Shown: piece after piece, positions 7,940 to 16,247 of the stretch | Numbering within the stretch: position 1 is the stretch's first letter | How the letters are laid out: every line of letters starts with the position of its first letter | Source: CAVEFW01 sp963643505 | Lineage (GTDB): Bacteria; Actinomycetota; Coriobacteriia; Coriobacteriales; Eggerthellaceae | NCBI GenBank assembly: GCA_963643505.1 | Contig: CAVIKF010000001.1 | Coordinates: 246,297-310,296, forward strand | Length of the DNA stretch: 64,000 nucleotides | Direction of reading: 5' to 3' | Translations under genes and position numbers: made by a program | Notes under the pieces: generated by a model | The model's database searches: none | Told to the model about the DNA's origin: nothing | Seen by the model: the letters and a program-made list of their open reading frames with translations, nothing else

Positions 7940-9149
7940 GGGAGCTCCTTCCCTTTGCTGCGTTGCTGTGACCCCAAACGGAGCCGACAAGACCCAACAT
8001 GACGAAATTGACAAACATGAACGATGATCCATAGCTGAAGAAAGGCAACGGAATGCCGGTAATGGGCATAATTCCCAAATCCATACCGATGTTCTCGAGG
8101 ATTTGGAACAACCACATGCCGACGACGCACATGACGATGAGCATACCGAACAAATCGGATGCCTCACGAGCGATGCGCATAAGCATCACGATGAGGATAG
8201 CGTACAGAATGAGCAACGCAAGCACGCCCACAAAACCGAGCTCCTCTGCAAGAACACAGAATATGAAGTCGGTAGGGGCCTCCGGAAGGAAGTTTAGCGA
8301 CGCTTGGGTCCCCTGGAGGAGGCCTTTGCCAAACAAGCCGCCCGAGCCGATGGCGATTTGGGCTTGTTGCAGGTTGTATCCAGAGTCCGACGTGTCACCC
8401 TCGGGATCAAGAAAGACCAGCAAACGGTTACGTTGGTAATTCTTGAGCAGGTGGTACTCGTAGGTGCCATCCGACAAGGGAGTCTTCATGACCTCATCGA
8501 CTGCCAAAAGCGCCACGACGCACAATGCCATGACGATCAAGGTGATAAGCAGGAACTTCGGGCGAGCGCCGCCGACAACGAGGGCGGTTGTCGCGATGAA
8601 CAGGTAAACCAGGCCCGTACCGAGATCAGGTTGGGTCATGATGCACAAAAAGGGAACGCCCAACATCACAAGGGCCTTGATATACTCCTTCGGATCGTCA
8701 AGCTTGCCGCCATAACGGGCCATGACGCTCGCAGCCAACAAGATGACGGTAACCTTGGCAAACTCGCCAGGTTGGAGTTGAATACCGATCCTGATCCAGG
8801 ATTGCGCTCCCTTCGCCTCGACACCGATAACGGGCAGGTGGGGAGACAAGATCAACACCACATTGATGACGAGGAACAGCAAGGCATAGTCCGAGAGCAG
8901 GCGATAGTCAAAACGCCATAGCGCCACCATGACCACGGCGCCGATCACAACCGTGACAAGCTGGCGTTTGAAGTTGTAGTCTTCGTTTGTGGAAGTCGCC
9001 GAGAACACGACGATGAGACCATAAGCGACGACGAGAAGGATGATGACGCACAAGGGCACGTTCACCCGCGGCGCGTCCTTGCCTCCCGTGGCGGATTGGA
9101 TCATCTGACCCGAAGCCTTCTTGAAGTTGTCGATTTGGGGCAACGCCAT
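7932..9149 (-). CDS. rodA: Peptidoglycan glycosyltransferase RodA
   Basis: 405-residue SEDS family polymerase that links lipid II into glycan strands together with PBP2 during side-wall growth. About ten membrane segments are visible. Family signatures include GAQSWIRIG and QPGEFAK, TQPDLGTG, the periplasmic loop with QAQIAIGSGGLFGKGLLQGTQ and LPEAPTDFIF, and the C-terminal PITGIPLPFFSYGSS. Start set at ATG 9149, one base after the PBP2 stop (TAGCATG); an ORF extension upstream would only overlap PBP2. The context, directly downstream of its cognate transpeptidase, supports RodA over FtsW. Confidence 0.95.
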   Translation of the reverse strand: MALPQIDNFKKASGQMIQSATGGKDAPRVNVPLCVIILLVVAYGLIVVFSATSTNEDYNFKRQLVTVVIGAVVMVALWRFDYRLLSDYALLFLVINVVLILSPHLPVIGVEAKGAQSWIRIGIQLQPGEFAKVTVILLAASVMARYGGKLDDPKEYIKALVMLGVPFLCIMTQPDLGTGLVYLFIATTALVVGGARPKFLLITLIVMALCVVALLAVDEVMKTPLSDGTYEYHLLKNYQRNRLLVFLDPEGDTSDSGYNLQQAQIAIGSGGLFGKGLLQGTQASLNFLPEAPTDFIFCVLAEELGFVGVLALLILYAILIVMLMRIAREASDLFGMLIVMCVVGMWLFQILENIGMDLGIMPITGIPLPFFSYGSSFMFVNFVMLGLVGSVWGHSNAAKGRSSRG

Positions 9150-9150
9150 G

Positions 9151-11301
9151 CTAGTCACCCCTTCCCGAGGAGGAAGCCTCAGTGGTTTCAACCGTGATAC
9201 CCGAGGATGCGGGGACAGGACCCGCCTCGCCTACCTCGCCCGCCTCGTACTGGATGGCGGCCGCAAGAACTTCGACGGCGGTCCTCACCACATATTGACC
9301 GGAGTTGCCGCTCTCTTCGCAAACGCATGCGACGGCATATTTCGGATCATCATACGGACCGTAACAACAAAGCCAGCCATAGTCGTTCTTACCAGCAACC
9401 TCGGCCGTACCCGTCTTGCAAGCGCCATCGATGCCATACTCGGCAAAGTAGTTCGCGTAGACCGAATTCTCTTGGGCAACGCCATGGAGCGCATCACGGA
9501 CATACTCGAAGTACTCCTGCTTGATCTGCGGCTCCACCACCACCTCAGGCTCATAGGATACGACAGTCTTTCCTTGGGAGTTGCGGACCTCCTTGAGAAG
9601 GTGGGGGCGATACATCTTCCCCGTGGCAACAGCCGCATAAGCCGCCGCTTGTTGGATCGGGGTCACCAGGACGTAACCTTGGCCGATGACCATGTTCGTC
9701 ATGTCGCCGCCTCGCCACTGGGCTTCCTCGGGGACATCCTCGAAGTACTCCGCCTTCCATTTGGGGGTGGGAATACGACCCGCCGCCTCGCCCGCAAGGT
9801 CAACGCCGGTCTTCTCGCCAAAGTTGAAGCGGGCAACAACCTCCTGCATCGCCGTCTCGCTCAAACTTCCACCGCGAGTCACACTTGCATTGAAGAACTC
9901 TTTCGCTATCTCGTAGAAGACGACGTCGCAGGAGTTCACGATACCGCCGCGCAGGTCAAGGGTACCATGGCCGGAGAGGTTCCAGCAATTTTGAATGTCG
10001 CCGGAATTGAAGCCGTCCCAAGAACCGGAGCAGTCCCACGTCGTTTTGTCGTTGGCAAACCCGTACTCGAGGCCCGCAAGTCCCGTAAACGCCTTATAGG
10101 TTGAGGCTGCGGGGTAGGTACCCGCGATGGCACGGTTGATGAGGGGATAATGGGACTCCTCCGTGTTGTAGAGTTGCCAAATCTCGTCAGAGATGCCTCC
10201 TATAAAGGTCTCAGGCGAATAGGTGGGATAGCTGCTCATGGCCAAGATGCTGCCGTCGCGCACGTCGATGCAGACCAAGGCGGACGCCACGCCGATACCG
10301 GTACCGATGTCGCCGCTCGGAGCAACGAGGTTTTTGAGCGCCATGTCGGCGGCATATTGCACCGGCGCGGAGATCGTCAGATAGACGTCGGAGCCCTTGG
10401 AGGGTTGGGTCTCGTTGATGACCTTGCGCACGTTTCCCTCCGCATCGGTGAGGACTGTGCGTTGGCCGTGCTCGCCCGCGAGCAGGCTGTCGTATTGCGC
10501 CTCGATACCGCTTTTGCCAATATCGTCGCCGCTTTCCAAGTCGCGCCCGGTCGGCACGTCCGCCAACTCCTCCTCAGAGATGGTCCCCACGTAGCCAATG
10601 GCGTGGGAGCCAAGTGCACCGTAGGGATATTCGCGCACCGTACGGGTCTCGACGGTGACGCCCGAGAAGGCATCCGAATGCTCCGTGATGAACGCCACAT
10701 CGCGCATGCGGACGTCTTTCGCGACGACGCGTTGGCTTTGGGCTCCTGCCGAGGTGTCGCTGATGCGGGCTCGGACGATGTTGCGCGGGACACCAAGGAC
10801 CGCAGACAGGCGAGCGACCACGTCGTTGTCCTCAGCGACGCTGGATTCCGCCAGCACGGTCAAGCTGGAGCGATTACGCACAAGGATGATGCCGTCGCGG
10901 TCGTAGATGTAACCGCGCGGCGCCGGCGTCGAGACGGTGGCGTAGGAATTCTCATCGGATTTTGACGTAAAGGATTGGCCCTTGAGCACCTGGGTTTGGA
11001 ACGCTTTGAAACCGAGGACGGAAAAGACCGCCGCTGCAAAGACGCCCACGGCGGCGAAACGGTTTTTGAGACTAGGCGTGATATCCCCCGCGTCGGTACG
11101 ATCTGATTTCACGTGGGTCGCCATCGCGCCTCCATTGCCCCCTGGCAGGGATGTGCTTACCCCGAGGGAGTCGATGGAGGAAACGCTCTTCTTCTTTGTC
11201 GGGACACGGGAATCCCCGTTGGAGCGCGCCATGTACACCGCTACGATAATGGCGACGACGGCCACCGCAGCCAACACGCCAAGGATGATCGCCAATACCA
11301 T
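9151..11301 (-). CDS. mrdA: Penicillin-binding protein 2 (elongation transpeptidase)
   Basis: Class B PBP that cross-links peptidoglycan with RodA. Catalytic motifs are complete: S400-T-Y-K403, S457-C-D459 and K629-T-G-T632, with PAPRGYIYDRDG marking the dimerisation domain. The reading frame from ATG 11301 encodes 716 residues with two hydrophobic segments, at 3-23 and 82-98. A second ATG at 11124 (Met60) has a far better ribosome site (GGAGG, 4 bases upstream) and would give a normal single-anchor PBP2 of 657 residues. Either start could be right. Operon member, 6 bases after mreD. Confidence 0.93.
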   Translation of the reverse strand: MVLAIILGVLAAVAVVAIIVAVYMARSNGDSRVPTKKKSVSSIDSLGVSTSLPGGNGGAMATHVKSDRTDAGDITPSLKNRFAAVGVFAAAVFSVLGFKAFQTQVLKGQSFTSKSDENSYATVSTPAPRGYIYDRDGIILVRNRSSLTVLAESSVAEDNDVVARLSAVLGVPRNIVRARISDTSAGAQSQRVVAKDVRMRDVAFITEHSDAFSGVTVETRTVREYPYGALGSHAIGYVGTISEEELADVPTGRDLESGDDIGKSGIEAQYDSLLAGEHGQRTVLTDAEGNVRKVINETQPSKGSDVYLTISAPVQYAADMALKNLVAPSGDIGTGIGVASALVCIDVRDGSILAMSSYPTYSPETFIGGISDEIWQLYNTEESHYPLINRAIAGTYPAASTYKAFTGLAGLEYGFANDKTTWDCSGSWDGFNSGDIQNCWNLSGHGTLDLRGGIVNSCDVVFYEIAKEFFNASVTRGGSLSETAMQEVVARFNFGEKTGVDLAGEAAGRIPTPKWKAEYFEDVPEEAQWRGGDMTNMVIGQGYVLVTPIQQAAAYAAVATGKMYRPHLLKEVRNSQGKTVVSYEPEVVVEPQIKQEYFEYVRDALHGVAQENSVYANYFAEYGIDGACKTGTAEVAGKNDYGWLCCYGPYDDPKYAVACVCEESGNSGQYVVRTAVEVLAAAIQYEAGEVGEAGPVPASSGITVETTEASSSGRGD

Positions 11302-11307
11302 GGCAAC

Positions 11308-11844
11308 CTACCTAAGAAGGGTCGGGCCGTCGATAGGTGGGATTTCAGCCTTCGGCTCAGCCGCGATACGGGACATGAAGAGATACCAGACAAGGCCGGC
11401 GATGATGTCGTAGACGGTGCAGGGAAACACACGTAGCGCGAAGACGCTACCGACATCGGTCATGGTGCCTGACAAGATCAAGGTGATGCCGTAGACAAGC
11501 TCGACGAACAACAAGCCGACAGCGGTGAGCGCAAGGGGCATGAAAGAGGTGTCGTTGTCTAACGCCATCATGGCACGACCCACGACGAAGGCCACAACCG
11601 TCAAGGCGAAAGCCATAGCTCCCACAGGGCCTCCCTGAAAAAGGTTGTAGCACAGGCCGAGGATGAACGCGAGGATGTCGACGCGGTTGCTCATCTTGCG
11701 CACGACGGCAATAACGATGACGTAGGCAGCGATGATGTTGGGGGTCACACCGTTGATTGCGACATAGGGAGAGAGCATGACCTGCAACACCACTGCGATG
11801 ATCGCCATGATGATGATGAAGAAGTTTTCACGCGCAAGGCCCAT
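11308..11844 (-). CDS. mreD: Rod shape-determining membrane protein MreD
   Basis: 178-residue integral membrane protein with five or six hydrophobic segments, e.g. IIAVVLQVMLSP, IIAAYVIVIAVV and FALTVVAFVVG. It contains the loosely conserved GLCYNLFQGGPVG segment and a C-terminal YDIIAGLVWYLF helix of the MreD family. Its start directly follows the mreC stop (TAGATG). It belongs to the elongasome scaffold connecting MreB to the transmembrane enzymes. Assigned from hydropathy, length and position between mreC and mrdA. Confidence 0.9.
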   Translation of the reverse strand: MGLARENFFIIIMAIIAVVLQVMLSPYVAINGVTPNIIAAYVIVIAVVRKMSNRVDILAFILGLCYNLFQGGPVGAMAFALTVVAFVVGRAMMALDNDTSFMPLALTAVGLLFVELVYGITLILSGTMTDVGSVFALRVFPCTVYDIIAGLVWYLFMSRIAAEPKAEIPPIDGPTLLR

Positions 11845-12876
11845 CTACTCCCCCTCCCCATCATATGAGTAGTCGGAGTAGTCGTACGAGTCGTAGGAAT
11901 AGTCATACGAGTAGTCATAGGAGCCGTAGGAGCTGTCCTGGGTATTGCCGGACATGAGCGCCTCAAGCTCCTGCTGCTCCTTGGCGGCCTTTTCCGCCGC
12001 AGCACGCTCCTCGGCCTCCTTTGCCGCAGTCACCGCGGGGTCGATGGCGCTTTTGACGATGATGACCTCGGTGAGGTTGCTCGTAGGCTCGTTGGGAGAG
12101 ACCACGATGCGACGAGCAGACGACCCCTGGCTGTTGTCGATGCGGACCACCGTCCCCACGAGCAAGCCGGAAACGTAGCTGCCGCCAAGACCGGAGGTGA
12201 CGACGACATCGCCGACCTGGACATCAATGTTCACATCGACATTCTCAAGATAGAGCAAGCCGTCGAGAGAGCCGCGGATGACACCCTCGGCTCGGCTGGA
12301 TTGGAGCAGGACGGCACAACCGGATTGGGGATCGGTCAAAAGACGGACCGTACAAGACGCAGGCGCCACAGAGACTACCTGGCCGATGACGCCGTTGGAC
12401 CCCATGACGGTTTGCCCCACGTCAACACCGTCGTTGGTGCCAGCGTCAAGCGTGATAGTTTGGCTATAGGCCTCGCCGCTGCGCCCGACGACGCGCGCCG
12501 TAGCACCCTCTATGGTATAGATATCGCGGATCGAGACAAGGCCCTCGAGGCGTTGGGCCTCTTGGCGATATTCCTCCAATTGGGACACGAGGTTGCGCAA
12601 CTCCCTGTTTTGCTCCTCGAGGGCAGACAGGGTGTTCGCGTCCGCGAATTGGTCGCTTGCGGCCACGGAAAGGTTTTGGGCGCTTTGGCTCACCGAGTTA
12701 CCGGCGCTGGCAAACGGGGTCGCTACGGATTGCGCCACACCCTGCAAGGAGTGGAGCGGTCCCGATTGCCCCTCGCGATCATAGACGACCGTGAGCAGCA
12801 GGGACGTAACTAACAAAATGATGAGGAGCACCCCAGCATGGGGCGCTCGTTCGGTTTCCTGATAATTAAACGGCAT
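11845..12876 (-). CDS. mreC: Rod shape-determining protein MreC
   Basis: 343 residues. One N-terminal membrane anchor (VLLIILLVTSLLLTVVY), then a coiled coil (~70-105, ALEEQNRELRNLVSQLEEYR), then the beta-barrel MreC domain with DAGTNDGVDVGQTVMG, VIGQVVSV, VRLLTDPQSGCAVLLQ and GDVVVTSGLGG. It organises PBP2 and RodA outside the membrane. The last ~27 residues are an unusual Tyr/Asp/Ser repeat (SYDYSYDYSYDSYDYS) preceded by a helical KEAEERAAAEKAAKEQQELEA stretch; this tail is not part of the family core. Confidence 0.93.
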   Translation of the reverse strand: MPFNYQETERAPHAGVLLIILLVTSLLLTVVYDREGQSGPLHSLQGVAQSVATPFASAGNSVSQSAQNLSVAASDQFADANTLSALEEQNRELRNLVSQLEEYRQEAQRLEGLVSIRDIYTIEGATARVVGRSGEAYSQTITLDAGTNDGVDVGQTVMGSNGVIGQVVSVAPASCTVRLLTDPQSGCAVLLQSSRAEGVIRGSLDGLLYLENVDVNIDVQVGDVVVTSGLGGSYVSGLLVGTVVRIDNSQGSSARRIVVSPNEPTSNLTEVIIVKSAIDPAVTAAKEAEERAAAEKAAKEQQELEALMSGNTQDSSYGSYDYSYDYSYDSYDYSDYSYDGEGE

Positions 12877-12888
12877 GAAACGTCAGGC

Positions 12889-13944
12889 CTATTTGGTGCG
12901 CATAAGCGTCTGGCGAAGAGTGGAGGGGGTCTCCAAGACGCGTTGGCAACCGGTGACGACGTTGGTCAATGCAGTCTCGCTCACCCACACGGGAATCTCG
13001 AGGCGGTCGGTCAGATAGCGATCAAGACCGGAAAGCAGGCCGCCTCCGCCCGTCAACAAGATACCGTTTTGGATGATATCGGAAGCGAGGTCGGGGTTGG
13101 TCTTCTTGAAGGTCTCCTTGATATGCAGCACCATTTCATGACAGGGATCCACAAGCGCGTCACGGACGTCCTCGGATTGGATCGTGACCTCACGAGGCTG
13201 CTCGGTGACCACGTCTTGACCGGAGATGATCATATCGCGCTCGCGACCGTCCTCGAAGGGAAGGATGGAGCCGATCTTTATCTTGATGATCTCGGCCGTA
13301 CGCTCACCGACCTTGATGCCAAGCAATTCGCGCAGGTGGGTGGCGATGGCCTCGTCCATCTTGTTCCCCGCAAGACGCAAGGAGGAGGAGGTCACGATGC
13401 CGCCAAGGGAGATGACCGCAACCTCGGTGGTACCACCGCCGATGTCCACAACCATGGAACCCGTTGGCTCCGTGACCGGCAAATCGGCGCCCATCGCGGC
13501 TGCCATAGGCTCCTCGATCAGGTATGCTTGGCGCGCACCCGCTTGGATCGCCGCCTCGAACACGGCACGCTTCTCGACGGAGGTAGCCCCGCAGGGAATG
13601 CAAATGACGATGCGCGGCTTGGCTTGCCAAGGATACCTGCGCGGAGCGGCCTTGTTGATAAACGCCGAGAGCATCGCTTCGGTCACGTCATAATCAGCAA
13701 CCACGCCGTCCTTGAGAGGGTGTTCCGCGGAGAACGCGTCCGGCGTGTGGTTGATCATGCTCTTGGCCTCATGGCCAACAGCGAGTACGCGATGGGTGTT
13801 GCGCTCAATGGCGACGACGGAAGGCTCGTTGACAACAATGCCCTCGCCCGCCACGGCGACAAGCGTGTTGGCGGTACCCAGGTCAATAGCCAGGTCGGCA
13901 GACATCTGACCGGTCAGGTTCGAAAACCAGTCCATAAACGACAT
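12889..13944 (-). CDS. mreB: Rod shape-determining actin homologue MreB
   Basis: 351-residue actin-fold ATPase that forms membrane-bound filaments directing side-wall synthesis. ATP-site motifs are intact: phosphate 1 DLAIDLGTANTLV, phosphate 2 VVDIGGGTTEVAV, adenosine motif GILLTGGGGLLSGLD, plus RPRIVICIPCGAT-type connecting residues and AYLIEEPMAAAMG. Start at ATG 13944 with AAGGGG upstream. First gene of the mreBCD-mrdA-rodA operon. Confidence 0.96.
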   Translation of the reverse strand: MSFMDWFSNLTGQMSADLAIDLGTANTLVAVAGEGIVVNEPSVVAIERNTHRVLAVGHEAKSMINHTPDAFSAEHPLKDGVVADYDVTEAMLSAFINKAAPRRYPWQAKPRIVICIPCGATSVEKRAVFEAAIQAGARQAYLIEEPMAAAMGADLPVTEPTGSMVVDIGGGTTEVAVISLGGIVTSSSLRLAGNKMDEAIATHLRELLGIKVGERTAEIIKIKIGSILPFEDGRERDMIISGQDVVTEQPREVTIQSEDVRDALVDPCHEMVLHIKETFKKTNPDLASDIIQNGILLTGGGGLLSGLDRYLTDRLEIPVWVSETALTNVVTGCQRVLETPSTLRQTLMRTK

Positions 13945-14000
13945 ATAAATAAACCCCTTGAATCAAAGGTCAACTTGTACACAAAAACAGATGCTAGGAT

Positions 14001-14029
14001 TTTATCACAGCATGTCTTCGTGGATTGAA
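14001..14029 (-). promoter_or_regulatory. Candidate promoter of the mre operon
   Basis: Minus-strand TTCAAT (14024-14029) and GATAAA (14001-14006) with 17-base spacing, 57 bases upstream of the mreB start. It is the best sigma-70-like match in the asnB-mreB gap. Confidence 0.45.
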
Positions 14030-14109
14030 TTTCACACAACTTATTTATCCAAAACGCCCGCACAGCGGTTGGACGAAAAGGGCGGCCAAACGGTTTTCCC
14101 CACAAGGAA

Positions 14110-16077
14110 CTATGTCCTCGTCGGCGCCTTCTTGTCGATGAAATAGATGCGATACCACATGAGGAACATATACACGATCCAAATCTTGCGGCTGTTGTCC
14201 TTGCCCGCGCGGTGTTCGTCGAGAAGGCGGACCAACTCGCCGGTGTTGAAGAACCGCTCGGCAAGCTCGCTCTCAAAACACTCCCTGATGAGGGCGTAGT
14301 AGCGGTCCTCTCGCAACCAGTTGACGATGGGGACGGGAAAACCGAGTTTTTCCTTTTGGGCCCAATCTTTGGGAATTGCACGCTTGGCGGCAGCGCGCAG
14401 GGCGACCTTGGTCTGGGACGGCGTCACCTTGAACTTCGTCGGAATCGTCGCGGAAAGCTCGAACACCCGCTTGTCAAGGAAGGGGACACGGCTTTCCAAG
14501 GAGTGAGCCATGGACATCTTGTCCGTCTTGAGAAGGATGTCCCCCACAAGCCAAAAGTACAAATCCACGTACTCCATACGCAAAATCTCGTCAAAACCTG
14601 CCACCTCGGCATACACCGGGGCGGTAAGCTCTTGGGGAGTCGGAGCGTTTTGCACATGTCGCAACAGGGCACGGCGCTCCTTTGCGGAGAACGCCACCGA
14701 GTTCGCGTTGGTGTAGTACCAATCCTCCACCCTCTCACTTGCACGTTCAAGGTAGTTCGCGCCGCGGATGCCTGTCGAATGCATCGCCTTCGACAATCCC
14801 CTCAAAAGACCCTTGGGCGCCCAAGAGAGTCTTGCGTTGGACAAAGGCGCTTGATAGACGCGGTATCCGCCGAAAAACTCATCGGCGCCCTCGCCCGATA
14901 AGACCGCCTTAACCTGGGTCGCAGCGAGTTGGTCGACAAAATACAGGGCAACGGCGCTCGGGTCGGCCGAGGGCTCGTCCATGTGCCATTGCACGAAGGG
15001 AAGACTCTCCCAATACTCCTCCTCGGAGATGTACTTGCTCGCATTTTCAACGTCGAGCTTCTCGGCAAGCTCGCGAGCCCAAGAGATCTCGTCGCGCTCC
15101 CCCTCGTACTCAGCAAAGCCTACGGTGAAGGTCTTGATTGCAGGGTTCTCCTCGGCGAGGCACGCAGCCATATAGCTGGAGTCGATACCCGAGGACAAAA
15201 AGCTGCCCACCTCCACGTCAGCGACGTTGTGATATCGGACCGAGTCGCGCATGGCCGCGTCAATCGCATCCACCGTCTCCTCAAAGGAGCGATCCTCGTC
15301 AAAGGTATAGGTCGGGCTCCAATAGCGGGTCATGGAGAGCGACCCGTCGACGCCAACCCTCATGCAATGGGCCGGGGGAAGCTTGAAGATTCCCTTGAAG
15401 AAGGTCTCGTCAAGAGCAGAGAATTGGAAGCAAAGATACTGCTCGAGCGCGGCCTCATTGAGCTCCCGTTGATAGGCAGGGTGCTCCAAAATCACCTTGA
15501 TCTCCGAGGCGAAGATGAACTGTCCGTCTTGGACCGTGTAGTAAAAGGGTTTGATGCCGAAGAAATCACGCGCGCAAAACAGCTCGCGCGTATTTCTGTC
15601 CCAAATCGCAAAGGCGAACATGCCGCGCAACCGGGTCAGGGCATCCTCACCCCAAGCGAGATAGGACACGAGCAAGACCTCGGTGTCGGAGTTGGTCTTG
15701 AACGTCCATCCTTGCTTCTCGAGGTCGCATCGAAGGTCTCGGTAGTTATATATCTCTCCATTGAAGACGATGACGTAGTCACCGCGGGACAAGCCGGCGG
15801 CGTCTCCTTGGACGAAGGATCCGTCAGCGGCAAGTGCCGGACTTGTCACCGCCGCATCATGCTCCCCTGTTGCGCGGACAAGAGGTTGGTTGCCACCTTC
15901 CAAGTCGATCAGGGAGAGGCGGCGATGTCCCAAAGCTATGCCATCGTCGAGATATTGCCCCTCACCGTCCGGCCCTCTGTGTGTCATGACATCGCACATG
16001 TCCTTGAGCACCGAAGCGTCAAGCGCGCCCGGCGTGATATCCATCCCTGTAAGCGTAAAACCGCAAATGCCACACAT
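14110..16077 (-). CDS. asnB: Asparagine synthase (glutamine-hydrolysing)
   Basis: 655 residues; makes Asn from Asp, ATP and glutamine (EC 6.3.5.4). The start must be ATG 16077 so that Cys2 becomes the N-terminal nucleophile (MCGICGF); the open frame extends further upstream but would block this. The glutaminase domain shows MTHRGPDGEG, GHRRLSLIDL and VFNGEIYNYRDL. The ATP pyrophosphatase loop is SSGIDSS (295-301), followed by LSGEGADEFFGGY and SLESRVPFLD. A ~25-residue Ala/Gly-rich insertion (71-97) interrupts the usual spacing before FNGEIYN. It could instead amidate a cell-wall or glycan substrate, as some AsnB relatives do. Confidence 0.9.
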   Translation of the reverse strand: MCGICGFTLTGMDITPGALDASVLKDMCDVMTHRGPDGEGQYLDDGIALGHRRLSLIDLEGGNQPLVRATGEHDAAVTSPALAADGSFVQGDAAGLSRGDYVIVFNGEIYNYRDLRCDLEKQGWTFKTNSDTEVLLVSYLAWGEDALTRLRGMFAFAIWDRNTRELFCARDFFGIKPFYYTVQDGQFIFASEIKVILEHPAYQRELNEAALEQYLCFQFSALDETFFKGIFKLPPAHCMRVGVDGSLSMTRYWSPTYTFDEDRSFEETVDAIDAAMRDSVRYHNVADVEVGSFLSSGIDSSYMAACLAEENPAIKTFTVGFAEYEGERDEISWARELAEKLDVENASKYISEEEYWESLPFVQWHMDEPSADPSAVALYFVDQLAATQVKAVLSGEGADEFFGGYRVYQAPLSNARLSWAPKGLLRGLSKAMHSTGIRGANYLERASERVEDWYYTNANSVAFSAKERRALLRHVQNAPTPQELTAPVYAEVAGFDEILRMEYVDLYFWLVGDILLKTDKMSMAHSLESRVPFLDKRVFELSATIPTKFKVTPSQTKVALRAAAKRAIPKDWAQKEKLGFPVPIVNWLREDRYYALIRECFESELAERFFNTGELVRLLDEHRAGKDNSRKIWIVYMFLMWYRIYFIDKKAPTRT

Positions 16078-16193
16078 TGCAAAAACCATCTCCCCGTCAT
16101 CGTCTCGTCCCCATCCTACCCACCAACAACGACCTGCGCCACCCTCCCCGCCCAATCTCGCCGCCCCCGCATCCAACAATTAACGTGCAGGCA

Positions 16194-16222
16194 ACAAAAA
16201 GGAGGGTCCCGAAAGACCCTCC
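16194..16222 (-). terminator. Terminator of the dockerin protein gene
   Basis: Perfect GGAGGGTC / GACCCTCC stem with a short loop on the minus strand, followed by TTTTTGTTG, 26 bases after the stop codon. Confidence 0.88.
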
Positions 16223-16247
16223 AAGTTCGATGGGAACTGTTTGACGC

